Assembly: GCA_946480715.1 (NCBI GenBank)
Contig: CAMLKK010000018.1
Coordinates: 1-59,541 of the forward strand
Reading direction: 5' to 3'
From: an uncultured Bacteriovorax sp.
Lineage (GTDB): Bacteria > Bdellovibrionota > Bacteriovoracia > Bacteriovoracales > Bacteriovoracaceae
DNA: 59,541 nt
Below are positions 10,501 through 17,363 of the stretch, piece after piece. The notes beneath the pieces were generated by a model, which was not told the DNA's origin, made no database searches, and saw nothing but the letters and a program-made list of their open reading frames with translations. The position numbers and the translations under genes are program-made. How positions within the stretch are numbered: the stretch's first letter is position 1; every line of letters starts with the position of its first letter.

Positions 10501-11136
10501 GGTAGAGCTAGTCTTTCTGCTGGAGATAAAGCTTACATGCAAGCGGTTGGTAAATTAAGAACAGACAGAAAGAATCAACTTAAGAAGTATGAACATTATA
10601 AGAAGGCAGTTGCAGCTCGTGGAAATAAAGATCGCGATTCACGCGTGGCCAGAGCAGCAGCAAGTTTCTCAAAAAGATTTACAAGTCCAAGTTCAAGCGG
10701 CTCAGGTTCAGGAGCTAGCGGTCTAGGATCAAGTCTAGCTGATACTGTTGGTGCAGCAGAAGCAAATGCAAACTCAGGTGAAAATGCGGCCGGTGCTGGA
10801 GCTGGATACGGAGCAAGCTTTGCGAGCGGTGCAGGCGCAGCCGACGCTTCTGGAGTGGGTTCTGGTATCTATGGTGCTGGATCATTCGGAAGCAGTAGTA
10901 GAAAAGAACTCTCAAATGGAGCTGGAGCTTCACGCGGAACCGGTTATAATGGAATGAGTGATGAAGATCGTAAACGTTTAAGTGATGCTATCGATGCTCG
11001 TAATAGAGCAAAAGGAAAGTATGACTCTTCAGATGGTCAAACTTTATTCGAGAAAGTTACTAATGCTTACATAAGAAATTATGACAAAGTATTAAGCAAG
11101 AAAAAAGACAAGGATCTCGTTGAGCCAGTCAAGTAA
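7552..11136 (+). CDS. Giant secreted Cys-rich protein
   Basis: A 1194-residue protein that I do not recognise as a named family. Residues 1-17 are a signal peptide (cut near AFA). Residues about 124-273 hold a dense cysteine domain with two copies of a C-x4-DCCSG-x-C unit (GDTDCCSGEC and SNADCCSGFC), a knottin or Dickkopf-like spacing that implies disulphides. A Lys-Lys-hydrophobic-AQA-A segment at about 290-306 looks like a second signal peptide. A strongly hydrophobic Gly/Ala-rich stretch at about 595-650 could cross a membrane twice. Residues about 1047-1135 are Gly/Ser/Ala repeats of low complexity. The start has GAGG 6 bases upstream. A terminator begins 19 bases after the stop. Probably exported and envelope-associated. 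Confidence 0.85.
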   Translation: MLKAILFFLLTFNLAFAARFEEADRKKFIEEVKVEIAQHKLENGGKVNLQIIKPEFYKGLDELFEQEKFTRDEVVVLKQRFENFSKDKSITPQNAEAAFFKFLEFQLNEINQRPLEKLKEGQICNNWGCEKDLKCAPDPVQDYGKQCQKSGLECKGDTDCCSGECIEDSKTKRRVCEDVYRCFKPLAENQACNNNPVCAVGSCLPVNALTGGVDECRENARSCDSNADCCSGFCNGRVCRDFSACKDCVPRGSRADRGKKCCEGLIPSENGVCIPDLPPFIIPQVKVSPVKKLFISLVDFMMGSAQAADPQVADDSGTAPKDEPAVAEDGDMAPKKSDEEIAKEEDGFLKTRSTPVDSSDIVSTIKGNENKYGAGFQAKSDTFTPDVKKTAALKLSRKSNFETCDMKFKDDFMSYLEANKLLELEMALLGFDFVMSGDGVNDYWTSQDGSIYKRLKEASTVSREQRKELHATIEKTNKELTCICLDVKGIDGIKDEAKKEFFKKECPEYAKYTNPDTPKDQLAGDASGVKGKKLIVAWTNKLAGFNKTIAVDHTKVKEKVDKVLEWMGDDQKFSETEQKTHTLFNFNIKNPSGSSAALGALLGSILAAGVIAILGGFGTASILTAWGAAGIIAASAVTGAGGLWMISSLRGAWIAKRPEIADKYVRSYGCGKKETCVEYSRQLIQPYNNICKINASANACVKDFLVIREKGKKNDSDAVVEESTFLVDPWVPAGVPKELIIKDSINGPTYAEKLDAGFNLAKAAMLAKNPMAVGGGGKKGGGEFVPESYLSEVFLDPELVGKYVPQLGQNLEEKYFLKNATIQQIKKAAIEFALAEKFFEKDDKENLEIFAEYAYQYHFVYPKRSRSNEIGYPTVGLRTYVDLIANKVVGTLAANAVNAVGNQNTGFTNLNTQYLQDYLNTLNTYDKASTSDGPTKQVLKAEIDAAENELENMKFVSGVIANPSMDSVGAMNKAIGDFKGGASGRASLSAGDKAYMQAVGKLRTDRKNQLKKYEHYKKAVAARGNKDRDSRVARAAASFSKRFTSPSSSGSGSGASGLGSSLADTVGAAEANANSGENAAGAGAGYGASFASGAGAADASGVGSGIYGAGSFGSSSRKELSNGAGASRGTGYNGMSDEDRKRLSDAIDARNRAKGKYDSSDGQTLFEKVTNAYIRNYDKVLSKKKDKDLVEPVK

Positions 11137-12247
11137 TCTAGAAGAAATCAAAACCCCGCGGATAACCAATTTGGATTTCCTCCGCGGGTTTTTTATCATC
11201 CTCGCGCTCGATCAACATTTCACTTATTACGTAAACATGTGGTACATCGAATATTTTCGAGATGCCATTGCCCTAACTTCGACCTACAAAGTTCACTTCC
11301 CGATGATTGGCCAGCAAGTGGCAAGTGACGTCTATAATCATTTTCTCGCGATAACTTTCACTCCGTGGGTTAGTCAAATCTATCTGACAATGGCTGCATT
11401 CAATCTTGCACGTAGAGATCAAGATTCTTTTACAAAAGAATTACCATCGAAGTTAAAAATGATGGGATTGATTTTTCTTTTCTTTGTCGCTGAAAATTTT
11501 ATCGTTGCACCCAACTTCGGACAAGCGATTTCCTTTTATCCGATCATGCTCTGGATGGTTGTACTCGGAATGTTAGGAGTGCTTTATCGTTATGCTGGTA
11601 TTTCTGGTGTTGTCGGCTTAACGCTTTTATCATGCATTCGATTTGTTGTTCCTGTTGAACTTCTCTCGGACCTTTTCCAGGACACTGTCAGACAAAACCT
11701 CCATCCAGGATTTGAATACGACGCTCGACTTGAGTATTTCGTATTGTCGGGATGTCTAGGTTTTATAATGGGACATATTCATTATCACAAAAGACGTTTC
11801 GCTCATAATAAAGACATGACTTTCATGATTATCGGTGTACTAGCGATGATCGTTTATTTCTTATTTGGTGATAAATTTCATGTCGATATGGATGACTTTT
11901 TGAGAACGGAACATGATCTCGCAAGAACATTTACCGGAATGTTATATATTCTAGGTGCTCAAGTGTTTGTCATTTCATTTTTCCTATGGCTTGAAAGAAA
12001 AAAAATTCAAGTCAAGCTACCAGTAGTGAATTGGGTAGGTAAAAACTCACTTTTAATTTTCGGATTTCATCGCATTCTGTTTGTCAGAATTATTGCTCCT
12101 TTCTTCGTTTTTCTTGGAAGTGTTTATAGCTTCACTCTTGGTGCTTCAATTGGGGAAATTTATCTCTATGTGGCGATTACCTTGCTTATTTGTTACGCCG
12201 TTAAAAAATTCAGACTTTTTGAAATAATAATGCAGCAAAAAGGATAG
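11120..12247 (+). CDS. Multi-pass membrane acyltransferase-like protein
   Basis: A 375-residue protein with about ten hydrophobic segments. The N-terminal motif 'NLDFLRGFFIILALDQH' matches the conserved LDxLRG...DH opening of acyltransferase-3, OpgC and HGSNAT-type membrane acyltransferases, which move acyl groups onto sugars across the membrane. The substrate is unknown. The start is TTG at 11120, with AAGGAT spaced correctly before it, inside the last codons of the preceding gene (17-base overlap). A 'FLAITFTPWVSQIYL' segment corresponds to the second conserved helix. A strong terminator hairpin lies inside codons for LDFLRG (see the terminator entry), so expression probably depends on translation coupled to the upstream gene. 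Confidence 0.8.
   Translation: MSQSSNLEEIKTPRITNLDFLRGFFIILALDQHFTYYVNMWYIEYFRDAIALTSTYKVHFPMIGQQVASDVYNHFLAITFTPWVSQIYLTMAAFNLARRDQDSFTKELPSKLKMMGLIFLFFVAENFIVAPNFGQAISFYPIMLWMVVLGMLGVLYRYAGISGVVGLTLLSCIRFVVPVELLSDLFQDTVRQNLHPGFEYDARLEYFVLSGCLGFIMGHIHYHKRRFAHNKDMTFMIIGVLAMIVYFLFGDKFHVDMDDFLRTEHDLARTFTGMLYILGAQVFVISFFLWLERKKIQVKLPVVNWVGKNSLLIFGFHRILFVRIIAPFFVFLGSVYSFTLGASIGEIYLYVAITLLICYAVKKFRLFEIIMQQKG
11155..11194 (+). terminator. Intrinsic terminator inside the next gene's 5' codons
   Basis: CCCGCGGA (11155-11162) pairs with TCCGCGGG (11181-11188), an 8-bp GC-rich stem, followed at once by TTTTTT (11189-11194). It begins 19 bases after the stop of the giant secreted protein and lies within the first 25 codons of the acyltransferase-like gene. 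Function is inferred from shape. Confidence 0.8.
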
Positions 12248-12253
12248 TAGCTA

Positions 12254-13318
12254 ATGGACACGAGGTCCCAACATTTAATGTTCGATGCTGTTTTAGAGCA
12301 TGAATTAAGCGCCGATTATGTTGATCATATTAAAAGCGTTATTGAAAAAAATTTAACTGTTGTTAATAAGATTGAACATAAGTTTACTCCACAAGGTGAG
12401 ACCATCGTATTCATTCTTGCGGAATCTCATTTTTCACTTCATACGTATCCTGAAAATAAATTCATCTCTATGGATATTTACATTTGCAATATGGATATCA
12501 ATCTTAACAAGATAGTTGACCAGATTGCGGAGAAAATTCCTTTTCAAAAGGTAGATCAGCGAATTGTTAGTCGCGGAAAAATTGGAACACCAACTGCGAG
12601 TTGGGAACTGGGATTTGTTTATCTCATTACAACAATTGTTGCATGTGCGAGTATCCTTTATGAGCTTCTTCTTGCCCAGTCGTTATCAACGACGATGGGA
12701 AATACGGCCTTAAGGTACAACTTAACGATCGGGCTCTATATTGCTTCAATGGGGTTGGGGGCACTTTTATATCACAAACTTATTAAGCGTGAACTTTTTC
12801 AAGAATTCGTAAAGGTAGAGTTGATCCTTTCTTTTTTTGGTGCACTCGCTCCAATTCTCGTTCTCGTGCATGATTATGTTTTTAATAGTGTGGCTCGAGA
12901 ATTTAATATTTCATTCTTTTCAGATACAATTCAGATCCCTTTGTTCGCAATGAACCATTTACTCATTATCATTATCGGATTTTTATCAGGACTTGAGCTC
13001 CCATTACTTATTGATATGGGTAAGCAATTCGACAAACAAAAAGGAAATTTTGTTTTAGCGTACGATTATTTGGGAACTTTATTAGGTGCAATACTTTTTC
13101 CAATAGCTATTCTTCCGCATCTTCATATTTTTACCATTGGATATATTGTTTCAGCATTAAACGTCATCGTTGCAGGTGTCGTAATGGTGAAGATGAAAAT
13201 AAAAAACACAGCCTACATCATCATTGGTTTTATTATGTTGGTGGCTTGGCTCATGTTCATTATAAACGCTGACCTTCTCAATCAATGGTTAGTGCAAAAA
13301 TTCTATTTTGGAAACTAG
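12254..13318 (+). CDS. AdoMet decarboxylase fused to a seven-helix membrane domain
   Basis: A 354-residue fusion. Residues 1-112 match bacterial S-adenosylmethionine decarboxylase (SpeD/SpeH), which gives the aminopropyl donor for spermidine. 'ESHFSLHTYPE' is the cleavage region: Ser58 would become the pyruvoyl group, with His63 and Cys78 spaced exactly as in the Thermotoga enzyme (+5, +20), and Thr50 at the position of the processing serine. Residues about 115-345 hold seven hydrophobic segments related to the membrane half of the next gene, with no aminopropyltransferase domain. AAGGATAG precedes the ATG. It lies 6 bases after the acyltransferase stop and 8 bases before the next gene. I infer membrane-bound spermidine synthesis. 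The symbol is left empty because the architecture is not that of standard SpeH. Confidence 0.88.
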   Translation: MDTRSQHLMFDAVLEHELSADYVDHIKSVIEKNLTVVNKIEHKFTPQGETIVFILAESHFSLHTYPENKFISMDIYICNMDINLNKIVDQIAEKIPFQKVDQRIVSRGKIGTPTASWELGFVYLITTIVACASILYELLLAQSLSTTMGNTALRYNLTIGLYIASMGLGALLYHKLIKRELFQEFVKVELILSFFGALAPILVLVHDYVFNSVAREFNISFFSDTIQIPLFAMNHLLIIIIGFLSGLELPLLIDMGKQFDKQKGNFVLAYDYLGTLLGAILFPIAILPHLHIFTIGYIVSALNVIVAGVVMVKMKIKNTAYIIIGFIMLVAWLMFIINADLLNQWLVQKFYFGN

Positions 13319-13326
13319 GATCAGTT

Positions 13327-15033
13327 ATGTCTAGAACATTCTTAAAAGCAGAATTATTAATCATTACGGCCTTGATGGCCTTTTGTAGTATTATTTACGA
13401 ACTATTATTAGCAAACACACTAGCGCTTGTTACTGGTAATTATATCTGGTGGCAATCGATGACAATTGGTATTTATATTGGTGGGCTTGGTCTCGGTGCC
13501 TATCTCTCTGATAAATTGAAAGATACTTTTACCAGTATAGTTAAAGTAGAAATTGCTCTCTCCCTTCTTGGCATTATTTCGGTCATCTACATTTATCTTA
13601 TCCATGGCTCGTATAAATATCTCGATAATCTTTTTTATTTTACGAGTGAGTTTCATTCGACTGTATATTTACAGAACCTCTTCGTATTAAGAACAACGTT
13701 TTTTGTCTTCGCGCAAATACTGACACTCGCTATAGGTTTGTTGTCTGGTTTTGAAATTCCGTTGATGATGAGAGTGGCGAAAGAAAGTTTAGGTGAAGAC
13801 AGTGACTATCAGATATTCGGAATAAATTATATTGGTACTCTTTGCGGAACAATTTTCTTTGCCTATCTATTTTTGCCAAAACTGGATGTCATCAAAACTT
13901 CGGTAGCGGTTGGTTTGATCAATCTGGGTCTTTGTTTCTACACGGCCCAGCGCTATCTTAAAAAGGATAAGTCCAAATATTTCATCACGAGCGCAGTCGT
14001 TCTTTCACTGGCATGTCTCATTGGCTTAAACGAACAACAGATAACTCAACGATATTTAAAGTTATATTACTACATGCCTCGCTTGCTAGCGAAAAACAAT
14101 AAAGATTTAAATGATCTTGTCAGAAGAATCGATGAACTTCCACCAATTGAACGCTCGAAGTCTCTCTACCAATATTTAGATATTTTTACTTATCCGAATA
14201 GACTCGATGGTGAAACAACAGATTCAACTATTCTTACTCTTGATACAAATTTTCAGTTCAATACAGCAACGGAATTTTACTATCATCAAGCCTTTGCCCA
14301 CGTTTCAATTGTCATGAATCAGAAAGTCCCTAAGCAAGTTCTATTGTTAGGTGGGGGAGATGGTCTTCTCCTACGAGAACTTCTGAAGTATGACCAAATT
14401 GAGAATATTGATTTCATCGAACTTGATGCAAAAATGATCGATCTAGCTAAAGGACGTTTTGCTGAACTTAATCAGCATTCACTCGATAATCCAAAAGTTA
14501 AAACTCAAATCAATGATGGCTTTTATTATTTGAGAAACTCGAAAAAGAAGTACGATGCTATTTTCATCGATTTCCCTTATCCCAATTCATATGATCTTGC
14601 TAGATTGTACAGTATAGAATTTTACACGTATGTTCGGAATTCTTTGAACGATGAAGGCTTTGTTGTGCTCGATGCACCCTTTTACAACAAAGAGGATTAC
14701 TCTGATGAAAAGAATCACGGTAAACAAATCCTTACGCAAATCTTCAACGATCGTCACATCATGAACAACAGCGTAATTGCCAGCACATTTCATTATGCTG
14801 GTTTTCAGACGATTTTTCCTTATAGGGTTGCCGATGAATCATTCTTGTTCTTAAAGAAAGAACCGGGAGGAATTGATTTTAATTTTATGGATAGAGCGGA
14901 CCTGTCAAAACTTCAGGCAGAAACTGTACGTGAAATGCATTTAATTAAGAATCAAAACTTCCCTTACGAGATCGCATTAAGATACGTGAATTCTATTTTT
15001 AAACCAACAGTTGTTCGCAAGAAGGAATTTTAA
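13327..15033 (+). CDS. speE: Membrane-fused spermidine synthase
   Basis: A 568-residue protein. Residues 1-235 contain seven hydrophobic segments; residues about 290-560 are a spermidine synthase-type aminopropyltransferase domain. Motif I is LLLGGGDGLLLRELL (about 342-356), followed by an acidic strand end 'IDFIELDAKM' and the 'FIDFPYPNSYDLARLYSIEFY' region, which matches the D.P.P...LYS..FY form seen in membrane-fused family members. The active-site Asp is present; the second acidic residue of the usual DxPDP is Tyr here. The enzyme moves the aminopropyl group from decarboxylated AdoMet to putrescine. ATG 13327 is chosen over an upstream in-frame ATG at 13285 because TAGGA, overlapping the previous stop, sits 7 bases before it. 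It overlaps the GNAT gene tail to tail by 4 bases. Confidence 0.9.
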   Translation: MSRTFLKAELLIITALMAFCSIIYELLLANTLALVTGNYIWWQSMTIGIYIGGLGLGAYLSDKLKDTFTSIVKVEIALSLLGIISVIYIYLIHGSYKYLDNLFYFTSEFHSTVYLQNLFVLRTTFFVFAQILTLAIGLLSGFEIPLMMRVAKESLGEDSDYQIFGINYIGTLCGTIFFAYLFLPKLDVIKTSVAVGLINLGLCFYTAQRYLKKDKSKYFITSAVVLSLACLIGLNEQQITQRYLKLYYYMPRLLAKNNKDLNDLVRRIDELPPIERSKSLYQYLDIFTYPNRLDGETTDSTILTLDTNFQFNTATEFYYHQAFAHVSIVMNQKVPKQVLLLGGGDGLLLRELLKYDQIENIDFIELDAKMIDLAKGRFAELNQHSLDNPKVKTQINDGFYYLRNSKKKYDAIFIDFPYPNSYDLARLYSIEFYTYVRNSLNDEGFVVLDAPFYNKEDYSDEKNHGKQILTQIFNDRHIMNNSVIASTFHYAGFQTIFPYRVADESFLFLKKEPGGIDFNFMDRADLSKLQAETVREMHLIKNQNFPYEIALRYVNSIFKPTVVRKKEF

Positions 15034-16073
15034 ACGCTATCGAGTCCACAAACATAAAGTGAAAGAGAGTAGGGTGCAAATTCTACTAACGGCTTAGGAC
15101 CAAAAAGATAGTGAAGAAATTCTCGTTCAGTAACTTCAAATTGTTTGAGATTGAAATCAAATACCACTTTTCCATCAATTGATGAAACGATGTTCAAATC
15201 TCCATTGGAAACATCTTTTAAAAAGGCATTTAATTTTTTCAAAGATCCCATTCTAAAGAAAGCACTGAAATAAATATCCTTTCCAGAATGAGGTTCCGTT
15301 TCAGGTAACCATACTCTATAGCTTCCAATTTCCTTAATGAGATTTTGATAGATGGTCTTCGTTGAAGCAGAGACTTCATGAATAACGCCTGTTAAATCCT
15401 TTCCTTTGTTGACGCAAAAATAGCGATCAATGTTGTTATCAAAGCGCTTGATGTATAAATCAACGGATTTCATTTCTCGAATGAGCGACCAGTCCATTTC
15501 TTCTCTTTTTACAGTAAAGAATTGTCGTTCGTTAAATTGTTTATAAAGCGTTTTGATTTTCGAGAAGTCTTCATTGTTTAATTCAGAGAAGTGAGTTTTT
15601 TCAAATCCCGGAAAACTATTTTGCGGAAAAAATGAATTTCCAGTCTCAAAGAAACCGCCGGCCCTATGAAATGAAAACTTTTCGTAAATATTTTCGAGAT
15701 CACTCCATAAAATAAATAATGCGCACTTCTCACTATGTTCTTCAATAGCAAAATTCATCAAGTTTCTAAAAAGATTTTTTCCACGATGCAATTTGTGAGT
15801 AGCAATTCCACCAATGAAAGCAACATTCATAGTTGATTCATTTTTAGTGAGCACTCGAGGACAAACTGCTAAATGAGCAGCCAGTGTTCCTGTTGAAGCT
15901 TCAATGTACAAATAACAATTTTCGAAATTAAAAGGATTCATGAGAGGAGCAAAATCGATTTCATAATCTTGCTTGGGACTATAACCAAATTCTTCTTCTA
16001 TAAGAGCAATCACTTGCTCAAAATATTCTGGATTCTTCGAGAGAGTCGTTAAAACATAAGCGGAGTCATTCAT
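15030..16073 (-). CDS. GNAT-family N-acetyltransferase-like protein
   Basis: A 347-residue protein. The N-terminal half has a GNAT fold: 'VAFIGGIATHKLHRGKNLFRNLMNFAIEE' is the acetyl-CoA loop region (motif A, with R/K-G-K/R-N), and 'FILWSDLENIYEKFSFHRAG' is the later strand-helix often ending in F-Y-x-x-G-F. The C-terminal 150 residues match no domain I know. The substrate is unknown. It is convergent with speE and has its own promoter region towards the flagellin genes. Confidence 0.8.
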   Translation of the reverse strand: MNDSAYVLTTLSKNPEYFEQVIALIEEEFGYSPKQDYEIDFAPLMNPFNFENCYLYIEASTGTLAAHLAVCPRVLTKNESTMNVAFIGGIATHKLHRGKNLFRNLMNFAIEEHSEKCALFILWSDLENIYEKFSFHRAGGFFETGNSFFPQNSFPGFEKTHFSELNNEDFSKIKTLYKQFNERQFFTVKREEMDWSLIREMKSVDLYIKRFDNNIDRYFCVNKGKDLTGVIHEVSASTKTIYQNLIKEIGSYRVWLPETEPHSGKDIYFSAFFRMGSLKKLNAFLKDVSNGDLNIVSSIDGKVVFDFNLKQFEVTEREFLHYLFGPKPLVEFAPYSLSLYVCGLDSV

Positions 16074-16216
16074 ATGTCTATTTTAACGACAATCATTTGG
16101 CTTTCGCCTAAATTTCTTCCACTTTTTTAACTGGAGTGATTTACTCCGTTACACGTTTTTCAATGTTTTCTTGTAGTTACGTTGAAAAAATTGTCTAAAA
16201 AATAGTCATTTTTTTC

Positions 16217-16240
16217 TAAAGTTATTTTTAGGGCCGACGA
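16217..16240 (+). promoter_or_regulatory. Sigma-28-like promoter candidate for flagellin 1
   Basis: TAAAG at 16217-16221 and GCCGACGA at 16233-16240 resemble the flagellar sigma-28 pattern TAAA-N15-GCCGATAA, but the spacer is 12 rather than about 15 bases and the -10 element has mismatches. The position about 80 bases before the flagellin start is sensible. A weak call. Confidence 0.3.
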
Positions 16241-16258
16241 TCAGTTAAGCATGAAGCC

Positions 16259-16294
16259 GTGAGGTAACACTCACAGAGAAACATGATGTTTCTC
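16259..16294 (+). promoter_or_regulatory. Double hairpin in flagellin 1 leader
   Basis: GTGAG (16259-16263) pairs with CTCAC (16270-16274), and GAGAAACAT (16276-16284) pairs with ATGTTTCTC (16286-16294) around a single central base. The AAGGAGGA ribosome site follows about 12 bases after the second hairpin. The core of the second hairpin resembles the hairpin in the flagellin 2 leader. Control of mRNA stability or translation is inferred. Confidence 0.5.
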
Positions 16295-16317
16295 AAGCCA
16301 GAAATCAAGGAGGATGT

Positions 16318-17166
16318 ATGGGACTTCGTATTAACACAAACGTTGCGTCGTTAAACGCACAAAGGAACTTAGGTTCAACGAGAATCTCGATGAACAAGTC
16401 ACTGGAGAAACTTTCTTCAGGTCAAAGAATCAACAGAGCTGGTGACGATGCTGCCGGTCTCGCAATCTCAGAAAACTTAAAAGCTCAAATTAAAGGTCTA
16501 GGCCAAGCTGAAAGAAATGCTGAAGACGGTATTTCACTCGTTCAGATCGCTGAAGGTGCTCTTGGTGAAGTTTCAAACATCCTCATCAGATTAAGAGAAC
16601 TATCAGTACAAGCTGCTTCTGATACTATCGGTGCTACAGAAAGAAAATTCCTTAACGTTGAATTCGAACAATTAACTTCTGAAGTTGATCGTATCGCAAA
16701 CTCAACTGAATTTAACCGCGTTCCACTTCTAAACGGTACAGGTGCTGTATTTGATATTCAAATCGGTACAAGAAACGATCCTATCTCTGACCGTTTAACA
16801 TTCGATGCTTCTTCTGCTGACGTAAACGTAGCTGCTCTAGGATTAAACCTAGCTTCAGTTTCAGATAAAATTTCAGCTCAGAACTCACTTACGTCGATTG
16901 ACCAGGCGATCATCTCTGTTTCAGGGATCAGAGCAGACTTCGGTGCTCTTCAGAACCGTCTTCAGTCAACAGTTAACAACATTCAAGTAAGTATTGAAAA
17001 CCTTGCTGCTGCAAACTCTCGTGTAAGAGATACAGACGTAGCTGCAGAGACAGCGGAACTAACAAAACAGAACATCTTGATGACTGCTGGTACATCAGTT
17101 TTAGCGCAAGCGAACTCTAGTACAAACAATGCATTGAGCTTAATTCAAGCTGCTTCTCAGAGGTAA
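16318..17166 (+). CDS. fliC: Flagellin 1
   Basis: A 282-residue flagellin. It has the conserved D0/D1 ends (MGLRINTNVASLNAQRNL at the N-terminus; 'ANSRVRDTDVAAETAELTKQNIL' and 'ALSLIQAASQR' at the C-terminus) with a short, simple middle, so there are almost no D2/D3 surface domains. The product is exported by the flagellar type III system and polymerises into the filament. A strong AAGGAGGATGT ribosome site supports the ATG. The stop codon is spanned by a 9-bp hairpin. It is about half identical to flagellin 2. Confidence 0.97.
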   Translation: MGLRINTNVASLNAQRNLGSTRISMNKSLEKLSSGQRINRAGDDAAGLAISENLKAQIKGLGQAERNAEDGISLVQIAEGALGEVSNILIRLRELSVQAASDTIGATERKFLNVEFEQLTSEVDRIANSTEFNRVPLLNGTGAVFDIQIGTRNDPISDRLTFDASSADVNVAALGLNLASVSDKISAQNSLTSIDQAIISVSGIRADFGALQNRLQSTVNNIQVSIENLAAANSRVRDTDVAAETAELTKQNILMTAGTSVLAQANSSTNNALSLIQAASQR

Positions 17167-17177
17167 TAACCTCTGAG
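17156..17177 (+). promoter_or_regulatory. Hairpin spanning flagellin 1 stop codon
   Basis: CTCAGAGGT (17156-17164) and ACCTCTGAG (17169-17177) form a perfect 9-bp stem around AATA that includes the TAA stop. No U-run follows, so this is not a standard terminator; it may set the mRNA 3' end or its stability. Confidence 0.45.
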
Positions 17178-17306
17178 CTTCAAGCACGCCTGCAAGTGTG
17201 AGTTGATGCAAAACAGTTGAAAGTGAAATTAACCTTTGAGTAGTTTTTAAGGTTGGATTTTTTGATAGTGGTTACTAAGTAAACTAATAAACAAATAATA
17301 ATTTTT

Positions 17307-17325
17307 TTCGAACAAGATGTTCGAA
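17307..17325 (+). promoter_or_regulatory. Hairpin in flagellin 2 leader
   Basis: TTCGAACA (17307-17314) pairs with TGTTCGAA (17318-17325) around AGA. The centre AACAAGATGTT is nearly the same as AACATGATGTT in the flagellin 1 leader hairpin. Both stand just upstream of a GGAGG. A shared regulator or mRNA-binding signal is inferred. Confidence 0.5.
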
Positions 17326-17346
17326 GTATTAAACAGGAGGTTTAGC

Positions 17347-17361
17347 GTGAAAGGAGATTAA
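17347..17361 (+). other. Possible four-codon leader cistron before flagellin 2
   Basis: CAGGAGG at 17334-17340 is followed by GTG AAA GGA GAT TAA, ending 2 bases before the flagellin ATG at 17364. The flagellin has its own AAAGGAG inside this minicistron. Coupled translation is possible; there is no direct evidence that it is translated. Confidence 0.25.
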
Positions 17362-17363
17362 CA

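Noticed and set aside
10715..10933. Open frame opposite the Gly/Ser/Ala tail
   Set aside because: Its His/Leu/Arg-rich product is what a low-complexity sequence gives on the other strand.
12254..15033. A possible frameshifted single gene (decarboxylase-membrane-synthase)
   Set aside because: Both genes have full membrane domains and their own ribosome sites (TAGGA before 13327), so they are two genes, not one broken gene.
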